DNA from: a virus
IMG/VR virus record: IMGVR_UViG_3300042507_000546
Span: 1 to 25,356 of that record
Length of the DNA stretch: 25,356 nucleotides
Direction: 5' to 3' (one strand)
Made by a program: the position numbers and the translations under genes. Below the pieces are notes generated by a model. That model saw nothing but the letters and a program-made list of their open reading frames with translations, was not told where the DNA came from and did not search any database. This document shows, piece after piece, positions 16,068 to 22,728 of the stretch (position 1 is its first letter; each line of letters opens with the position of its first letter).

Positions 16068-16269
16068 TCTGCCCAATTATATTCATACGCTTATTCAATT
16101 CATCTTCCTCGTCTTGCCAGCGGGCGTGGTTAGCGCATACGGACTTTTTAGCAAGGTTCTTGTCAACAAACCGAACCCACATCTTCGCTGCTACCGCTTG
16201 GCGTTGGGGCTTGAATGGATAGACGCCTCGTAAGCGAGCCATTGCTATCCGCATAAATTGTTCTTTCAT
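15994..16269 (-). CDS. Hypothetical basic protein
   Basis: The 91-residue product has a basic N-terminal half (ARLRGVYPFKPQRQA at 11-25; AKMWVRFVDKNLAKKS) and an acidic C-terminal half (QDEEDELNKRM, EEAHEDLL). It might be a small DNA-binding or recruiting protein, but no family is recognised. Its 5' end overlaps the previous stop by 4 bases (ATGA); its 3' end overlaps the HNH gene by 74 bases, longer than usual here. Confidence 0.65.
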   Translation of the reverse strand: MKEQFMRIAMARLRGVYPFKPQRQAVAAKMWVRFVDKNLAKKSVCANHARWQDEEDELNKRMNIIGQNGNTGEHYEEAHEDLLQSNGDKPS

Positions 16270-16484
16270 TCTATTGTAAGATTATTTGCTTGAAGTAGCC
16301 GATGCAAATCTTTGCGTATCAACTCGTAGCATTTGTACTCGCAGTCCGTCAAGGTTTCGTACTTCAACTTACCACGCAGGTCTTGGTCAATCTTCCAAAG
16401 TACGTGCTTAAACATTCCTCCGTTGACGGCTTCCATAAATTCGGGTTCCTCATCGGGGAGCGTGAACTCCAATACCGCTTTCAT
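16266..16484 (-). CDS. Conserved hypothetical phage protein (72 aa)
   Basis: The product starts MKAVLEFTLPDEEPEF, contains HVLWKIDQDLRGKLKYE (about 27-43) and ends in a Leu-rich helix. Proteins with the opening MKAxLEFxLPxE and a middle K-x-K-Y-E are frequent in phage early regions, from memory. ATGA overlaps on both sides place it in a coupled run of small genes. Function unknown. Confidence 0.75.
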   Translation of the reverse strand: MKAVLEFTLPDEEPEFMEAVNGGMFKHVLWKIDQDLRGKLKYETLTDCEYKCYELIRKDLHRLLQANNLTIE

Positions 16485-16696
16485 AAGGTAAAGAATAATT
16501 TACCTACCATTGCGGCTACTCCGCCAACTAAAGTGTACACAACGTCCCAAACGCTGTCGTTATAGTCCCTACGGCCGTCGAGTAAGATTCCCTTTAATTC
16601 TCTGCCGAATGCTGCTGCGATAAGAATCGGCCAGCTACCCGTAACAGCAAGGATTGCCATCCCTGCCCAGAAGTGTGCGATATGGTCTATTTTCAT
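16481..16696 (-). CDS. Small membrane protein with DUF2279-like features
   Basis: The 71-residue protein opens with MKIDHIAHFWAGMAI, has two hydrophobic segments (about 9-30 and 51-70) and between them KGILLDGRRDYND. The pattern D-x-x-x-H-x-x-A-G followed by a K-x-x-x-D segment resembles small membrane families related to DUF2279. It would insert in the inner membrane. The start overlaps the stop of the Cys protein (ATGA). Confidence 0.7.
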   Translation of the reverse strand: MKIDHIAHFWAGMAILAVTGSWPILIAAAFGRELKGILLDGRRDYNDSVWDVVYTLVGGVAAMVGKLFFTL

Positions 16697-16857
16697 TTGT
16701 CTTTGGTGTTAAAAGTTTCCCAATAATAATCGCACTTGCCGTTCCGAATTGGTACCTCAACAAACATCGATTGATAAGTTCCCATTGGGGCGGTAAATCG
16801 GTAGCACGTTTGTTTTAAGGCACAACCTTCGCCCGTGCATTTGGTTATGTCAGTCAT
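16693..16857 (-). CDS. Small cysteine protein, zinc-knuckle-like (54 aa)
   Basis: The frame opens at ATG 16857-16855 and ends at TGA 16695-16693, overlapping the next start as ATGA. The product starts MTDITKCTGEGCALKQTCYR, with Cys7, Cys12, Cys18 and Cys42, followed by a FVEVPIRNGKCDYYWE stretch. The C-x4-C-x5-C spacing and later GKC suggest a zinc- or iron-sulfur-binding fold. Similar tiny proteins (TKCxGxxCxxxxxCYRFxA) are common in Bacteroidetes phages, from memory. Confidence 0.8.
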   Translation of the reverse strand: MTDITKCTGEGCALKQTCYRFTAPMGTYQSMFVEVPIRNGKCDYYWETFNTKDK

Positions 16858-16860
16858 TGC

Positions 16861-16953
16861 TTAAATATATTCGTAAAAATAAAAGCCAACGAAGCACCCA
16901 AGCGTAACGCATAATACGCATAAAATAATAACGTCTCTAATTGCCTTGTCCAT
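16861..16953 (-). CDS. Very short membrane peptide (30 aa)
   Basis: ATG 16953-16951 to TAA 16863-16861 encodes a 30-residue peptide beginning MDKAIRDVIILCVLCV, with one hydrophobic segment of about 19 residues and a charged N-terminus. It fills the gap between the RecE-like gene and the Cys protein, with the next ATG only three bases after its stop. It is small, so the call is tentative. Confidence 0.45.
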   Translation of the reverse strand: MDKAIRDVIILCVLCVTLGCFVGFYFYEYI

Positions 16954-16962
16954 TTGTAAGGA

Positions 16963-17742
16963 TTAAAGTTGACCGATAATAGTGTAGTTGTCAAGCTCTG
17001 GGTTGTCATTGCCCATAAAGAACCCCTTGTACAGTTCAATCGCCTCGTGCGCCTTCTGCTCACCTATCGCTACAAACTCCGGAGATACGGTGTAGATTCC
17101 AATATCAAGCGATGCCTTGTCAACGGCAATAAAGATAAACTTATCAATAGGCACTCCGAACAATCGGGTGTAAATAAACGCTTGGAGGTCGTAGCCATAC
17201 TTCTTTGCGGAATAAGGAAACGCACGGAGGTCGGTAGTGGTTTTAAGGTCGGCAATAAAATTAGTACCTAAAATATCCGCCTTTGCCCGGAAGGGCAATC
17301 CTTCAATAACACCAACAGCAGGAACCTCGAACTCGCAGCCTTGAATGTAGCCAAGTACGTGTTCGTTGCGCAATAAGGCATCAGCAATCCTGCGGGCTTC
17401 GTTGTATTCCTTCTTGGTGATTATTTGTCCGCCTCTTGCTTTGGCGTCCTTCCATATATTCGTATTCTTGCTCTGTACGTCGATAACGTCGTACTCGGCT
17501 ACCCGGTGAGGCTCTAACGCCATCAGGTGAACCAATCGCCCTACTGTGAAAGCATCGGATTCGTCTTGCCCGTACTTCGTAACGTAGTGGTACGTTTTAG
17601 GTGAGGAAAGAAGCAGCTTACAAGCGGACGAGGATAATGCGTTTTTTGCAAGATGCCCGTAGTAAAACGAATCGTCCTGCATCTTTTCAAGAATGGTAGC
17701 CCTATCCCAGGTGCTACCGTCCAATAGTTCAATTATTTTCAT
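16963..17742 (-). CDS. RecE/Cas4-like PD-(D/E)XK exonuclease
   Basis: The 259-residue protein shows the exonuclease VIII C-terminal (PDDEXK_1) pattern. VGRLVHLMALEP (67-78) supplies the conserved His, FRAKADILG (151-159) the Asp of motif II, FIADLKTTTD (162-171) the D-x-K motif, and GYDLQAFIYTRLFG (183-196) the motif IV Gln/Tyr. It would resect DNA ends for recombination or repair, working with a single-strand-binding or annealing protein; the OB-fold protein at 22146 is a candidate partner. Its stop is followed at once by a short peptide gene. Confidence 0.85.
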   Translation of the reverse strand: MKIIELLDGSTWDRATILEKMQDDSFYYGHLAKNALSSSACKLLLSSPKTYHYVTKYGQDESDAFTVGRLVHLMALEPHRVAEYDVIDVQSKNTNIWKDAKARGGQIITKKEYNEARRIADALLRNEHVLGYIQGCEFEVPAVGVIEGLPFRAKADILGTNFIADLKTTTDLRAFPYSAKKYGYDLQAFIYTRLFGVPIDKFIFIAVDKASLDIGIYTVSPEFVAIGEQKAHEAIELYKGFFMGNDNPELDNYTIIGQL

Positions 17743-17921
17743 TTGTTTCTTGCTCTACGTTCACGTTCTTTTTTGGCACGGCAGAACTTGCAATCTGCCC
17801 TTTGGTAGTACACAACCTCGTTCTTGTTTGTGCGCTTGCAATGGGTGAAATACTTTCCGTCGACTACCTGCTTGCAGTCCGTGCATTCACGGGTAACAAG
17901 CTCTTTGAATATCCGCTTCAT
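17739..17921 (-). CDS. Small zinc-ribbon-like protein (60 aa)
   Basis: The product is very basic and carries ECTDC (Cys13, Cys16), CK at 28-29 and CKFC (Cys44, Cys47), a two-knuckle zinc-ribbon arrangement, then a Lys/Arg tail (AKKERERRARNK) suited to nucleic-acid binding. ATGA overlaps join it to the genes on both sides. It could recruit or load the exonuclease downstream, which is inference from adjacency. Confidence 0.75.
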   Translation of the reverse strand: MKRIFKELVTRECTDCKQVVDGKYFTHCKRTNKNEVVYYQRADCKFCRAKKERERRARNK

Positions 17922-18088
17922 TTGCAGTAAATAAACCCGCTAGTATTATCAATCGTCGAGGGAACCTCATCGTTTACGCCAACCACCCGGTACGGGTAAG
18001 TAAAACTTTCGTTGTAGCAAACGAATCTTGCTTGCTCCCATTGCTCGTCCACGTAGTCCCGAACAAGCACAATATCCCCCGGCTTCAC
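17918..18088 (-). CDS. Small phage protein with a KPGDIVLVRDY-type domain (56 aa, GTG start)
   Basis: The frame fits tightly between neighbours: GTG 18088-18086 overlaps the upstream stop as GTGA, and TGA 17920-17918 overlaps the next ATG. The product contains KPGDIVLVRDYVDEQW (2-17) and FVCYNESFTYPYRVV (22-36), the pattern of a small SH3-like beta domain common in phage early regions. Function unknown. Confidence 0.7.
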   Translation of the reverse strand: MKPGDIVLVRDYVDEQWEQARFVCYNESFTYPYRVVGVNDEVPSTIDNTSGFIYCK

Positions 18089-18399
18089 CACGCAAGGTTT
18101 TCTGCACGGTACTCCGCACGTAAGTACAAAGGCGAAATATCAAACCCCTCTGGGAAGTCGATTTCCCTTGGCTCTTGAATGAAGCCACCGTAGAATTTAA
18201 CGCCATCTTCGCCACGTTCGTATGCGCCGTCAAGCTCTAACCGCCAATCGTAAAACTCTTCTACATTTTTGAATCCTGCCCAAGCAGCAAACGCTTCATA
18301 GAAAGCAGTTACTGTATCGAAGTTATCCTCTGGGCCTACTCCTTGGTCTGCCGCAGCATCCATCAGGTCAACGTATGTTACTTGCATAGCAAATTCCAT
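18085..18399 (-). CDS. Hypothetical acidic protein (about 104 aa)
   Basis: ATG 18399 (MEFAMQVTY) or ATG 18387 (MQVTYVDL) is the likely start. Longer readings to 18456 run through the coding region of the 42-residue membrane gene. The protein is acidic, with FYEAFAAWAGFKNVEEFYDW (aromatic helix) and an acidic loop GAYERGEDGVKFYGG. I recognise no family. Its stop overlaps the next GTG start. Confidence 0.65.
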   Translation of the reverse strand: MEFAMQVTYVDLMDAAADQGVGPEDNFDTVTAFYEAFAAWAGFKNVEEFYDWRLELDGAYERGEDGVKFYGGFIQEPREIDFPEGFDISPLYLRAEYRAENLAW

Positions 18400-18506
18400 A
18401 AAAGTTGTGGGAAAAGAAACATAACGAAGATTGCAACGGATGCAATAGCGAACCACGCAAGCGGAACGGTTATGTCAATAATGAGGTCTTGCAGTTTGTT
18501 TTTCAT
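18378..18506 (-). CDS. Small membrane protein (42 aa), first gene after a promoter
   Basis: ATG 18506-18504 to TAA 18380-18378 encodes 42 residues beginning MKNKLQDLIID, with one hydrophobic segment of about 25 residues (VPLAWFAIASVAIFVMFLF). It sits right after a Bacteroidetes promoter and a 12-base leader motif shared with a second promoter. The following gene starts inside its 3' end. It may act at the membrane early in infection, which is inference. Confidence 0.65.
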   Translation of the reverse strand: MKNKLQDLIIDITVPLAWFAIASVAIFVMFLFPQLLWNLLCK

Positions 18507-18528
18507 TGTTTTAGGTGTTTTGTTCGTA

Positions 18529-18558
18529 CAAACATAAATAAAAAAACAATACACCAAA
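18529..18558 (-). promoter_or_regulatory. Bacteroidetes-type promoter with shared leader motif
   Basis: On the minus strand TTTG (18558-18555) and TATGTTTG (18536-18529) are separated by 18 bases, matching TTTG/TAnnTTTG. A spacer of 10 bases leads to ACACCTAAAACA, directly before ATG 18506. The same TATGTTTG and 12-base leader occur at 22763-22735. It lies just below a strong terminator, so it restarts transcription of the 18506-leftward genes. Confidence 0.75.
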
Positions 18559-18567
18559 CATTAAGAC

Positions 18568-18591
18568 AAAAAAAATAGAGCCGAAGCTCTA
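18568..18591 (-). terminator. Strong rho-independent terminator
   Basis: On the minus strand TAGAGC-TTCG-GCTCTA (18591-18576), a stable six-pair hairpin with a TTCG tetraloop, is followed by eight T (18575-18568). It ends the transcript of the replication block; the TAG stop of the 46-residue gene is within the hairpin. Confidence 0.9.
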
Positions 18592-18729
18592 CTTTTCTTT
18601 CCATTGCTGGTAGCATACCGCTACCCTTTGGTCTCGTTGGGGAAATTCCTTGGCCATTGTGTTATCCGTAACGCAACGCTGAATGAACTCCTTTTGCTTT
18701 TCTCCTGATTTTGGTTTAGGTAAGGGCAT
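18589..18729 (-). CDS. Small phage protein, MPLPKPKSGEK-type (46 aa)
   Basis: ATG 18729-18727 to TAG 18591-18589 encodes 46 residues beginning MPLPKPKSGEKQKEFIQRC, then TDNTMAKEFP and RVAVCYQQW. This short P-x-P-x-x-G-E...F-x-x-R-C...EFP...R-x-A-V-C pattern is one I know from many phage proteins and from the ends of some prohead proteases. Two Cys may pair or bind metal. Its stop forms part of the terminator. Function unknown. Confidence 0.8.
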   Translation of the reverse strand: MPLPKPKSGEKQKEFIQRCVTDNTMAKEFPQRDQRVAVCYQQWKEK

Positions 18730-19222
18730 AAAGCTCTATTTGTTTAATGAATGAATTGGTTTGCATAAGAACAGCAAGCGGAGGAATCCACCCCATAGCG
18801 TTATCGTCTCCGGTTGCACTATTGCCTACTGATTTGTAGTTGGCATTCATAAGATGCTCCAGGAGCTTTGCGGTTCGGAATATATACGCAACATTTTCAG
18901 TTCCCTTGATAATGTAAACGTAGAAGTCAGAACGGCTGGTCATAATCCCCGAATCCTCACCTTTTGTACTGTTGCGATATTCAATATAAAGGTTAGGATT
19001 GTTTGGGGTTCCCCTCTTGCTAGCCCAATAATACGCCTTTTCGTCGTACTTAACCTCAAAGGTGTAGGTTGGTTGGAAATTTGTCTCCGGGTCGGGTTCC
19101 CGCTTGGTGGCCTTTAAGTCCCAATCGTAGAACTTGCGGGGTGGCGCCTCCTCAACATCATATCCCCGATTTTCAAGGAAAGACTTCCAGAGGCGTTCAC
19201 CGTACTTACCCGACTGGTTCAT
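18716..19222 (-). CDS. Putative PD-(D/E)XK nuclease
   Basis: The 168-residue protein begins with SGKYGERLWKSFLENRGYDV (4-23), a typical nuclease first helix. It then has FYDWDLKA (Asp33, Asp35) and TFEVKYDEK (Glu56, Lys58), matching D...ExK. The following YIEYRN and GIMTSRSDFYVYII segments fit the later strands of this fold. Such phage enzymes act as resolvases or DNA-end nucleases. It overlaps the genes on both sides by 14-17 bases. Confidence 0.7.
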   Translation of the reverse strand: MNQSGKYGERLWKSFLENRGYDVEEAPPRKFYDWDLKATKREPDPETNFQPTYTFEVKYDEKAYYWASKRGTPNNPNLYIEYRNSTKGEDSGIMTSRSDFYVYIIKGTENVAYIFRTAKLLEHLMNANYKSVGNSATGDDNAMGWIPPLAVLMQTNSFIKQIELYALT

Positions 19223-19628
19223 AGGCAGTATATACAGAACGCAACTCCTCTACCCATTGCTTCCAGAGCTTCGGGTTGCATCCGCAAGGAACGTGGTATT
19301 GGTGGTTAAATACTCGTGCGTGGATTGTTGCTATTTCCTTGGTTTGCTCTGCCGACAAGGTGCTTTTGTATTCCTTGTAGAATTGGTCAAGCCATTTGTA
19401 TTCCGGCTCCTCCAAGCATTTAGGATTCTTGCTTGGGAATAACCGGTTTAACTTTTCCTTGCGAGCTTCGCATCCGCAGTCCACTCCGGTTGCTTCGGCA
19501 AACCAATCGACTACCGCCTTGATACCGGTAGCTTCGGTTATCTGCTCGATTCTATCCCCCAGTCCCTTTGGCTTCCGCCCACGTTTGGTACTCGCTGTCG
19601 CAGTTGGCTTTGATTTTGTCTCTTCCAT
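19206..19628 (-). CDS. Conserved phage protein with GLGD...DCGC motif
   Basis: The 140-residue protein begins with a Lys/Thr/Ser-rich tail and KRGRKPKGLGDRIEQIT (15-31), then ATGVDCGCEARKEKLNRLFP (46-65) and VPCGCNPKLWKQWVEEL (113-129). Cys51, Cys53, Cys115 and Cys117 could bind a metal. GRKPKG resembles an AT-hook. This GLGD...TGIK...DCGC...RKxxLNxLFP pattern recurs in Bacteroidetes phages, from memory, without a known function. Its start lies 76 bases inside the sigma-like gene, an unusually long overlap. Confidence 0.75.
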   Translation of the reverse strand: MEETKSKPTATASTKRGRKPKGLGDRIEQITEATGIKAVVDWFAEATGVDCGCEARKEKLNRLFPSKNPKCLEEPEYKWLDQFYKEYKSTLSAEQTKEIATIHARVFNHQYHVPCGCNPKLWKQWVEELRSVYTAYEPVG

Positions 19629-20088
19629 TTTTTAGCGTATTGTAAATAGACCTTAAAGAAATCTTTGTTGCCTCGGATAACTTGCGAAGCGATACGTCCC
19701 CGTTATGGTAAATCGTAAAGAGTTTGTTGTCGTACCAATCCCATTTAGATACTTCACCATTTACAGCTTCCAGAAGTACGGTAAGTGCTTGGTCGGATTC
19801 TATATTGTAAATTTCTTCCTTATCGTCGAACTCCTCGATTGATACGAATTTAATTCTTGCTCGGTTGGTCATCTCCCGCAGGTACATATTGCGCAGGGTA
19901 ATGTAAACGAAAAACGTGTTAACGTCATCGTCTCCGTATTCGAGCTTTTCGGGATTATCCACGTACTGATGCAACCGTAAGTACATATCTTGTACGAGGT
20001 CGTGAGCATCGTCCCGGTCAAGACCGAAGGACTTTGCCATACGCAGCCAATCGTCGTGCCGCTTTGCTAATCGGGGTAGGATTCCCAT
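19552..20088 (-). CDS. Phage sigma factor-like protein
   Basis: ATG 20088 gives 178 residues; the open frame extends to a TTG at 20142 across a neighbouring small gene. Residues 20-75 (GLDRDDAHDLVQDMYLRL and FFVYITLRNMYLREM) look like sigma region 2, and 131-160 (VSLRKLSEATKISLRSIYN) like the region 4 helix-turn-helix. It could redirect host RNA polymerase to late promoters; none of the TAnnTTTG boxes needs it. It could instead be a DNA-binding transcription activator. Confidence 0.75.
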   Translation of the reverse strand: MGILPRLAKRHDDWLRMAKSFGLDRDDAHDLVQDMYLRLHQYVDNPEKLEYGDDDVNTFFVYITLRNMYLREMTNRARIKFVSIEEFDDKEEIYNIESDQALTVLLEAVNGEVSKWDWYDNKLFTIYHNGDVSLRKLSEATKISLRSIYNTLKNGRDKIKANCDSEYQTWAEAKGTGG

Positions 20089-20207
20089 AAAACTTCGACT
20101 AATATAAGGCCAAGGCAAATCTCCAACGTATGTACGTCGCAATCTTCAAACTCGGTCTTACTCCAGTTAGCCCCAAGAAGAAACCCGTACAACGGGTAAA
20201 AATTCAT
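20067..20207 (-). CDS. Small hypothetical protein (46 aa)
   Basis: ATG 20207-20205 to TAG 20069-20067 encodes 46 residues beginning MNFYPLYGFLLGANWSKTEF and ending CLGLILVEVLWESYPD. It fills the space between the DnaA-like and sigma-like genes, starts two bases after the upstream stop and overlaps the sigma start by 22 bases. It is moderately hydrophobic. No family recognised. Confidence 0.65.
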   Translation of the reverse strand: MNFYPLYGFLLGANWSKTEFEDCDVHTLEICLGLILVEVLWESYPD

Positions 20208-20208
20208 A

Positions 20209-20601
20209 CTAAACCCCATTTACAAATTGTTTAAGCGTTGCCAACTTCGCCTCCAAGTCCTTTACTTGTTGTACCAATTCAGCATTCCGTTCTAACAAAT
20301 AATCGTAATTGATAACCTTCGTAACCATTACCTCGTCCTCGTCAACTTGAGGTTCCGGAATATCGCCCCGTAATTTTTCTGCTATATCGTATGCTGATTC
20401 GTAGAACTTGTCCCGTGGGAACTTCAATTTTAGATAATGAATAATTGTGGCGTGGGACTTGCCCATTTGGTTTCCCAGTTGCTCCAAGGTAAAAAACGGA
20501 CGGAATGCCTTTGCGTATGCGGTTCGGATTTTTACGTTATTCCAATCTCGGCGGCCATTATCCTTGTAGCCGATATTCTGGCAAAATTGCTTGTAATTCA
20601 T
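20209..20601 (-). CDS. DnaA domain IV-like helix-turn-helix protein
   Basis: The 130-residue protein has FTLEQLGNQMGKSHATIIHYLKL (roughly 37-59), matching the DnaA C-terminal pattern in which an Arg/Lys-x-H-x-T/A-I/V motif reads the DnaA box. A Glu/Leu coiled coil follows (about 100-125). It lacks an ATPase domain, so it is not full DnaA. It may bind phage origin sites such as the repeat region at 23824-24007 and load the ATPase encoded nearby (inference). Confidence 0.65.
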   Translation of the reverse strand: MNYKQFCQNIGYKDNGRRDWNNVKIRTAYAKAFRPFFTLEQLGNQMGKSHATIIHYLKLKFPRDKFYESAYDIAEKLRGDIPEPQVDEDEVMVTKVINYDYLLERNAELVQQVKDLEAKLATLKQFVNGV

Positions 20602-20813
20602 ACTCTTGTACCAACGTATTTAGCGTTGCCTCTTTCTTTTTGAATTAAAATATGGAAGTACGGAACCTCGTATTGCTTACCGTGTTCGTCCTCGATTAAA
20701 TACCACGCACTCCATTGGCCCCAGCTTACGGGTCGCCAATAGTCCAATACCAAAAACTTTTTGCCATTGATTGCAAAGACCTCGTTCGGTGAGAAGGGAA
20801 CCGGAATAATCAT
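20598..20813 (-). CDS. Hypothetical protein (71 aa)
   Basis: The product begins MIIPVPFSPNEVFAINGKKF, contains SWGQWSAWYLIEDEHGKQY (30-48) and looks like a small beta-rich (SH3/tudor-like) domain with many aromatics. ATGA-type overlaps with both neighbours show that it belongs to the operon. No family assigned. Confidence 0.7.
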   Translation of the reverse strand: MIIPVPFSPNEVFAINGKKFLVLDYWRPVSWGQWSAWYLIEDEHGKQYEVPYFHILIQKERGNAKYVGTRV

Positions 20814-21127
20814 ATCGTAAGATTTTCTTTGATTTGTAAAAGCTCTTTTTTTAGCTCATCAATCTCAATAGCACGTTCCCGATTCTGAATAAGCAAGCGG
20901 GCGTTTTCAACCCGTGCCTCGTTAATACGTTTGTCCAAGTGCCGCTTCATATCTACCATATCCTCCAGCATTTGCGTTGCACGCCATACGGATAACATAT
21001 AGTCGACTACGTGCTTTTCGTTTGGGTTAGCCAACGCCATCTCGTTTAACCACCGAACAACGTCGCTTACTTGCAGGATTTTATCCCGCATATAAATCTC
21101 CCAGGAATCTTGACTAAAATGGGTCAT
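20810..21127 (-). CDS. Coiled-coil protein next to the replication ATPase
   Basis: The 105-residue protein has an N-terminal helix with conserved-looking WLNEMALANPNEKHVV (25-40) and a C-terminal coiled coil of Arg, Glu, Ile and Leu (about 62-103). Its start overlaps the ATPase stop by 14 bases, suggesting coupled translation and perhaps a helicase-loading or accessory role, which is inference. Confidence 0.7.
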   Translation of the reverse strand: MTHFSQDSWEIYMRDKILQVSDVVRWLNEMALANPNEKHVVDYMLSVWRATQMLEDMVDMKRHLDKRINEARVENARLLIQNRERAIEIDELKKELLQIKENLTI

Positions 21128-22052
21128 CGCTATAAATTATAGTTTGAATAGGTGCTTGAACATCGAGCAAGTTAAGGTTGTTATATGTAAATCCAACATT
21201 GCCTTTCATTGAACGGATGCGGATGGGTTCGGACAAAGGCGTTGGCCTTCCACCCGTTTCCATCTCTTTTGTTTTGCGTACGTGAATCTCGGTAAATACC
21301 CAGTCAGTTAAGTGCTGTGCGTAGCGGTGAATGATAACAACCGAATCGGCACGGTTGCCCCATTTACCGCCTCCTTCAATATCCGAGGTCATTGGTGGGG
21401 TTGGAAGCCCTGCGTATGTATGCCCGTTGGGATGCGTGCGGCGCATTGCTTCCGTAACCGGGTGCGTGTTAACAATCGTTGTAACGGCGTTCTTGTGGGC
21501 GAAGATTCGCACGGCAGACGCTACCTCGTAATGGTACTCGTGCATCCCAGTTTTACCAAGTTTCTTTTGGTCTGTGGTAAGCGAGTTGTACGGGTCTATC
21601 AGGCATCCGGTGTACTGCCACTCCTCGTGGATTTCCTCCATTACCCGAAGCAGGTCGAATGCGTTGTAAAGATTATTGCTATCAATGAAACGAAAATGCT
21701 CATCAATGTAATCAAGGTGGCGATACATCTTGGCCTCCGTTACGTTCTGTATTGGCTCGCAGGAAAGGAACTCAATCAGCTTGCGCTTTAACGAGTGAAC
21801 CTCGTTCTCCGAGGAATAGATAAGCCACTTCTTATCAAAGTTCATAGTTTGCATCAGCATCAGGTAAATCAGCGTATGCGTCTTGCCAACGTTGGCGTGG
21901 CCGGTTACAACTACAAACTCGCCGTCCTTGAATCGTAGGAACTCATCTACTGCCGGGTGGCCAAGTTTACCGGTATCGTAGTATTTGCCGCCTCTTGCTC
22001 TTTCAAGGAACGGCAATACCTTTTCGTTAGGAATTAGGTCAGGGTGTTTCAT
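21114..22052 (-). CDS. RecA/DnaB-type replicative ATPase
   Basis: The 312-residue protein is a RecA-fold ATPase. Walker A is GHANVGKT (51-58), Walker B the strand CLIDPYNSL (150-158), and IVNTHPV follows as the sensor strand. A C-terminal basic region contains HVRKTKEMETGG. The pattern is closest to DnaB helicase C-terminal domains (SF4). No primase or polymerase is present in the window, so the phage would rely on host enzymes. The last residues YSDDPF resemble the acidic SSB C-terminal tip (see findings). The ATG is only four bases from a TAnnTTTG box. Confidence 0.8.
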   Translation of the reverse strand: MKHPDLIPNEKVLPFLERARGGKYYDTGKLGHPAVDEFLRFKDGEFVVVTGHANVGKTHTLIYLMLMQTMNFDKKWLIYSSENEVHSLKRKLIEFLSCEPIQNVTEAKMYRHLDYIDEHFRFIDSNNLYNAFDLLRVMEEIHEEWQYTGCLIDPYNSLTTDQKKLGKTGMHEYHYEVASAVRIFAHKNAVTTIVNTHPVTEAMRRTHPNGHTYAGLPTPPMTSDIEGGGKWGNRADSVVIIHRYAQHLTDWVFTEIHVRKTKEMETGGRPTPLSEPIRIRSMKGNVGFTYNNLNLLDVQAPIQTIIYSDDPF

Positions 22053-22056
22053 AGGG

Positions 22057-22064
22057 CAAACGTA
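22057..22064 (-). promoter_or_regulatory. Promoter box immediately before the ATPase start (leaderless)
   Basis: TACGTTTG (minus strand, 22064-22057) fits TAnnTTTG and ends four bases before ATG 22052. Initiation would fall at the start codon, predicting a leaderless mRNA. The -33 element is weak (TTTG 15 bases upstream). It follows a strong terminator, supporting a fresh start of transcription. Confidence 0.6.
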
Positions 22065-22095
22065 AACAAAAAATCAATACAAAAAATCATTGGGC

Positions 22096-22122
22096 AAAAA
22101 AAAGCCCCTCCGGAGAGGGGCT
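22096..22122 (-). terminator. Strong rho-independent terminator after the SSB-like gene
   Basis: On the minus strand AGCCCCTC (22122-22115) pairs with GAGGGGCT (22110-22103) around a four-base loop TCCG, followed by seven further T (22102-22096). It lies about 25 bases after the stop at 22146 and before the next promoter. Confidence 0.9.
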
Positions 22123-22145
22123 AAAAACCAGTCATTATGAAACAC

Positions 22146-22574
22146 CTAAAACGGACTGGATTCTTCTACACGAGTAGCAAAGTGTTCTTGGTGCGTGGAA
22201 CCATTGGTTCCGGACATCCAAGCGTTAAACTTCTCTGCCAACTCAAAGATTTTTTCGGGGGCGATTGTTGCTCCTTGTGCAACGTAAGCGGCACTCATCT
22301 CAACAGCCGACTTCAACGCCACCTGGCGAATGATAGACGCTGAACGGTCATCGTTTACCTTTGGTGCGGAAGGTGTCCAAGCGGGCTTATCGCCACGCTG
22401 AATCTTGATAGTACCTTTCTCGTTCTTGGTGTACTCAACCTCGTCTCCTACTTTGTAGGAAGGGGTTTGGGACTTGGCGAATGCTGTTCCGAAATCGCCG
22501 TTATCAAAACGGATATCCAATTTGTAGAACTCTTGCCATTGGCCGTTCGGGGTGATGCTTGTGATTTTAGGCAT
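22146..22574 (-). CDS. OB-fold single-stranded-DNA-binding-like protein
   Basis: The 142-residue protein opens with a short beta-barrel region (MPKITSITPNGQWQEFYKLD, then FDNGDFGTAF, then KVGDEVEYTKNEKGTIKI). This resembles OB-fold proteins found in phage replication regions. A flexible, Pro/Ser-rich linker follows, then a helical C-terminal segment. The very end, EESSPF, looks like an SSB-type tip that recruits partner proteins. It would coat single strands or support recombination with the RusA- and RecE-like enzymes. ATG 22574 overlaps the upstream stop. A terminator follows. Confidence 0.65.
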   Translation of the reverse strand: MPKITSITPNGQWQEFYKLDIRFDNGDFGTAFAKSQTPSYKVGDEVEYTKNEKGTIKIQRGDKPAWTPSAPKVNDDRSASIIRQVALKSAVEMSAAYVAQGATIAPEKIFELAEKFNAWMSGTNGSTHQEHFATRVEESSPF

Positions 22575-22728
22575 TGTGTAATTCGTTTAATAGGGTTTGT
22601 TTTAATACTTCGTTTTCTGCTTCGAGGAATTGCATCCGGGATGCCATCGCCTCGACCCGATGTTGTAAGAACTCAACCATTTGTTGAGCCGATTCTTGCG
22701 ACCAGTTTGTTCTTTGTCCGTAGTCCAT
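22567..22728 (-). CDS. Small coiled-coil protein (53 aa)
   Basis: ATG 22728 gives 53 residues: a polar N-terminus (MDYGQRTNW) then one long amphipathic helix (about 14-50, with RMQFLEAENEVLKQTLL). A longer TTG-initiated reading to 22758 runs through the promoter box and is rejected. Stop and next start overlap. It is the first gene after a promoter. It may dimerise; role unknown. Confidence 0.65.
   Translation of the reverse strand: MDYGQRTNWSQESAQQMVEFLQHRVEAMASRMQFLEAENEVLKQTLLNELHNA

Noticed and set aside
17967-18233. Minus-strand 88-codon frame across the GTG-started gene
   Set aside because: It conflicts with two better-fitting genes with exact stop-start overlaps and has Arg/Ser/Gly-rich shadow composition.
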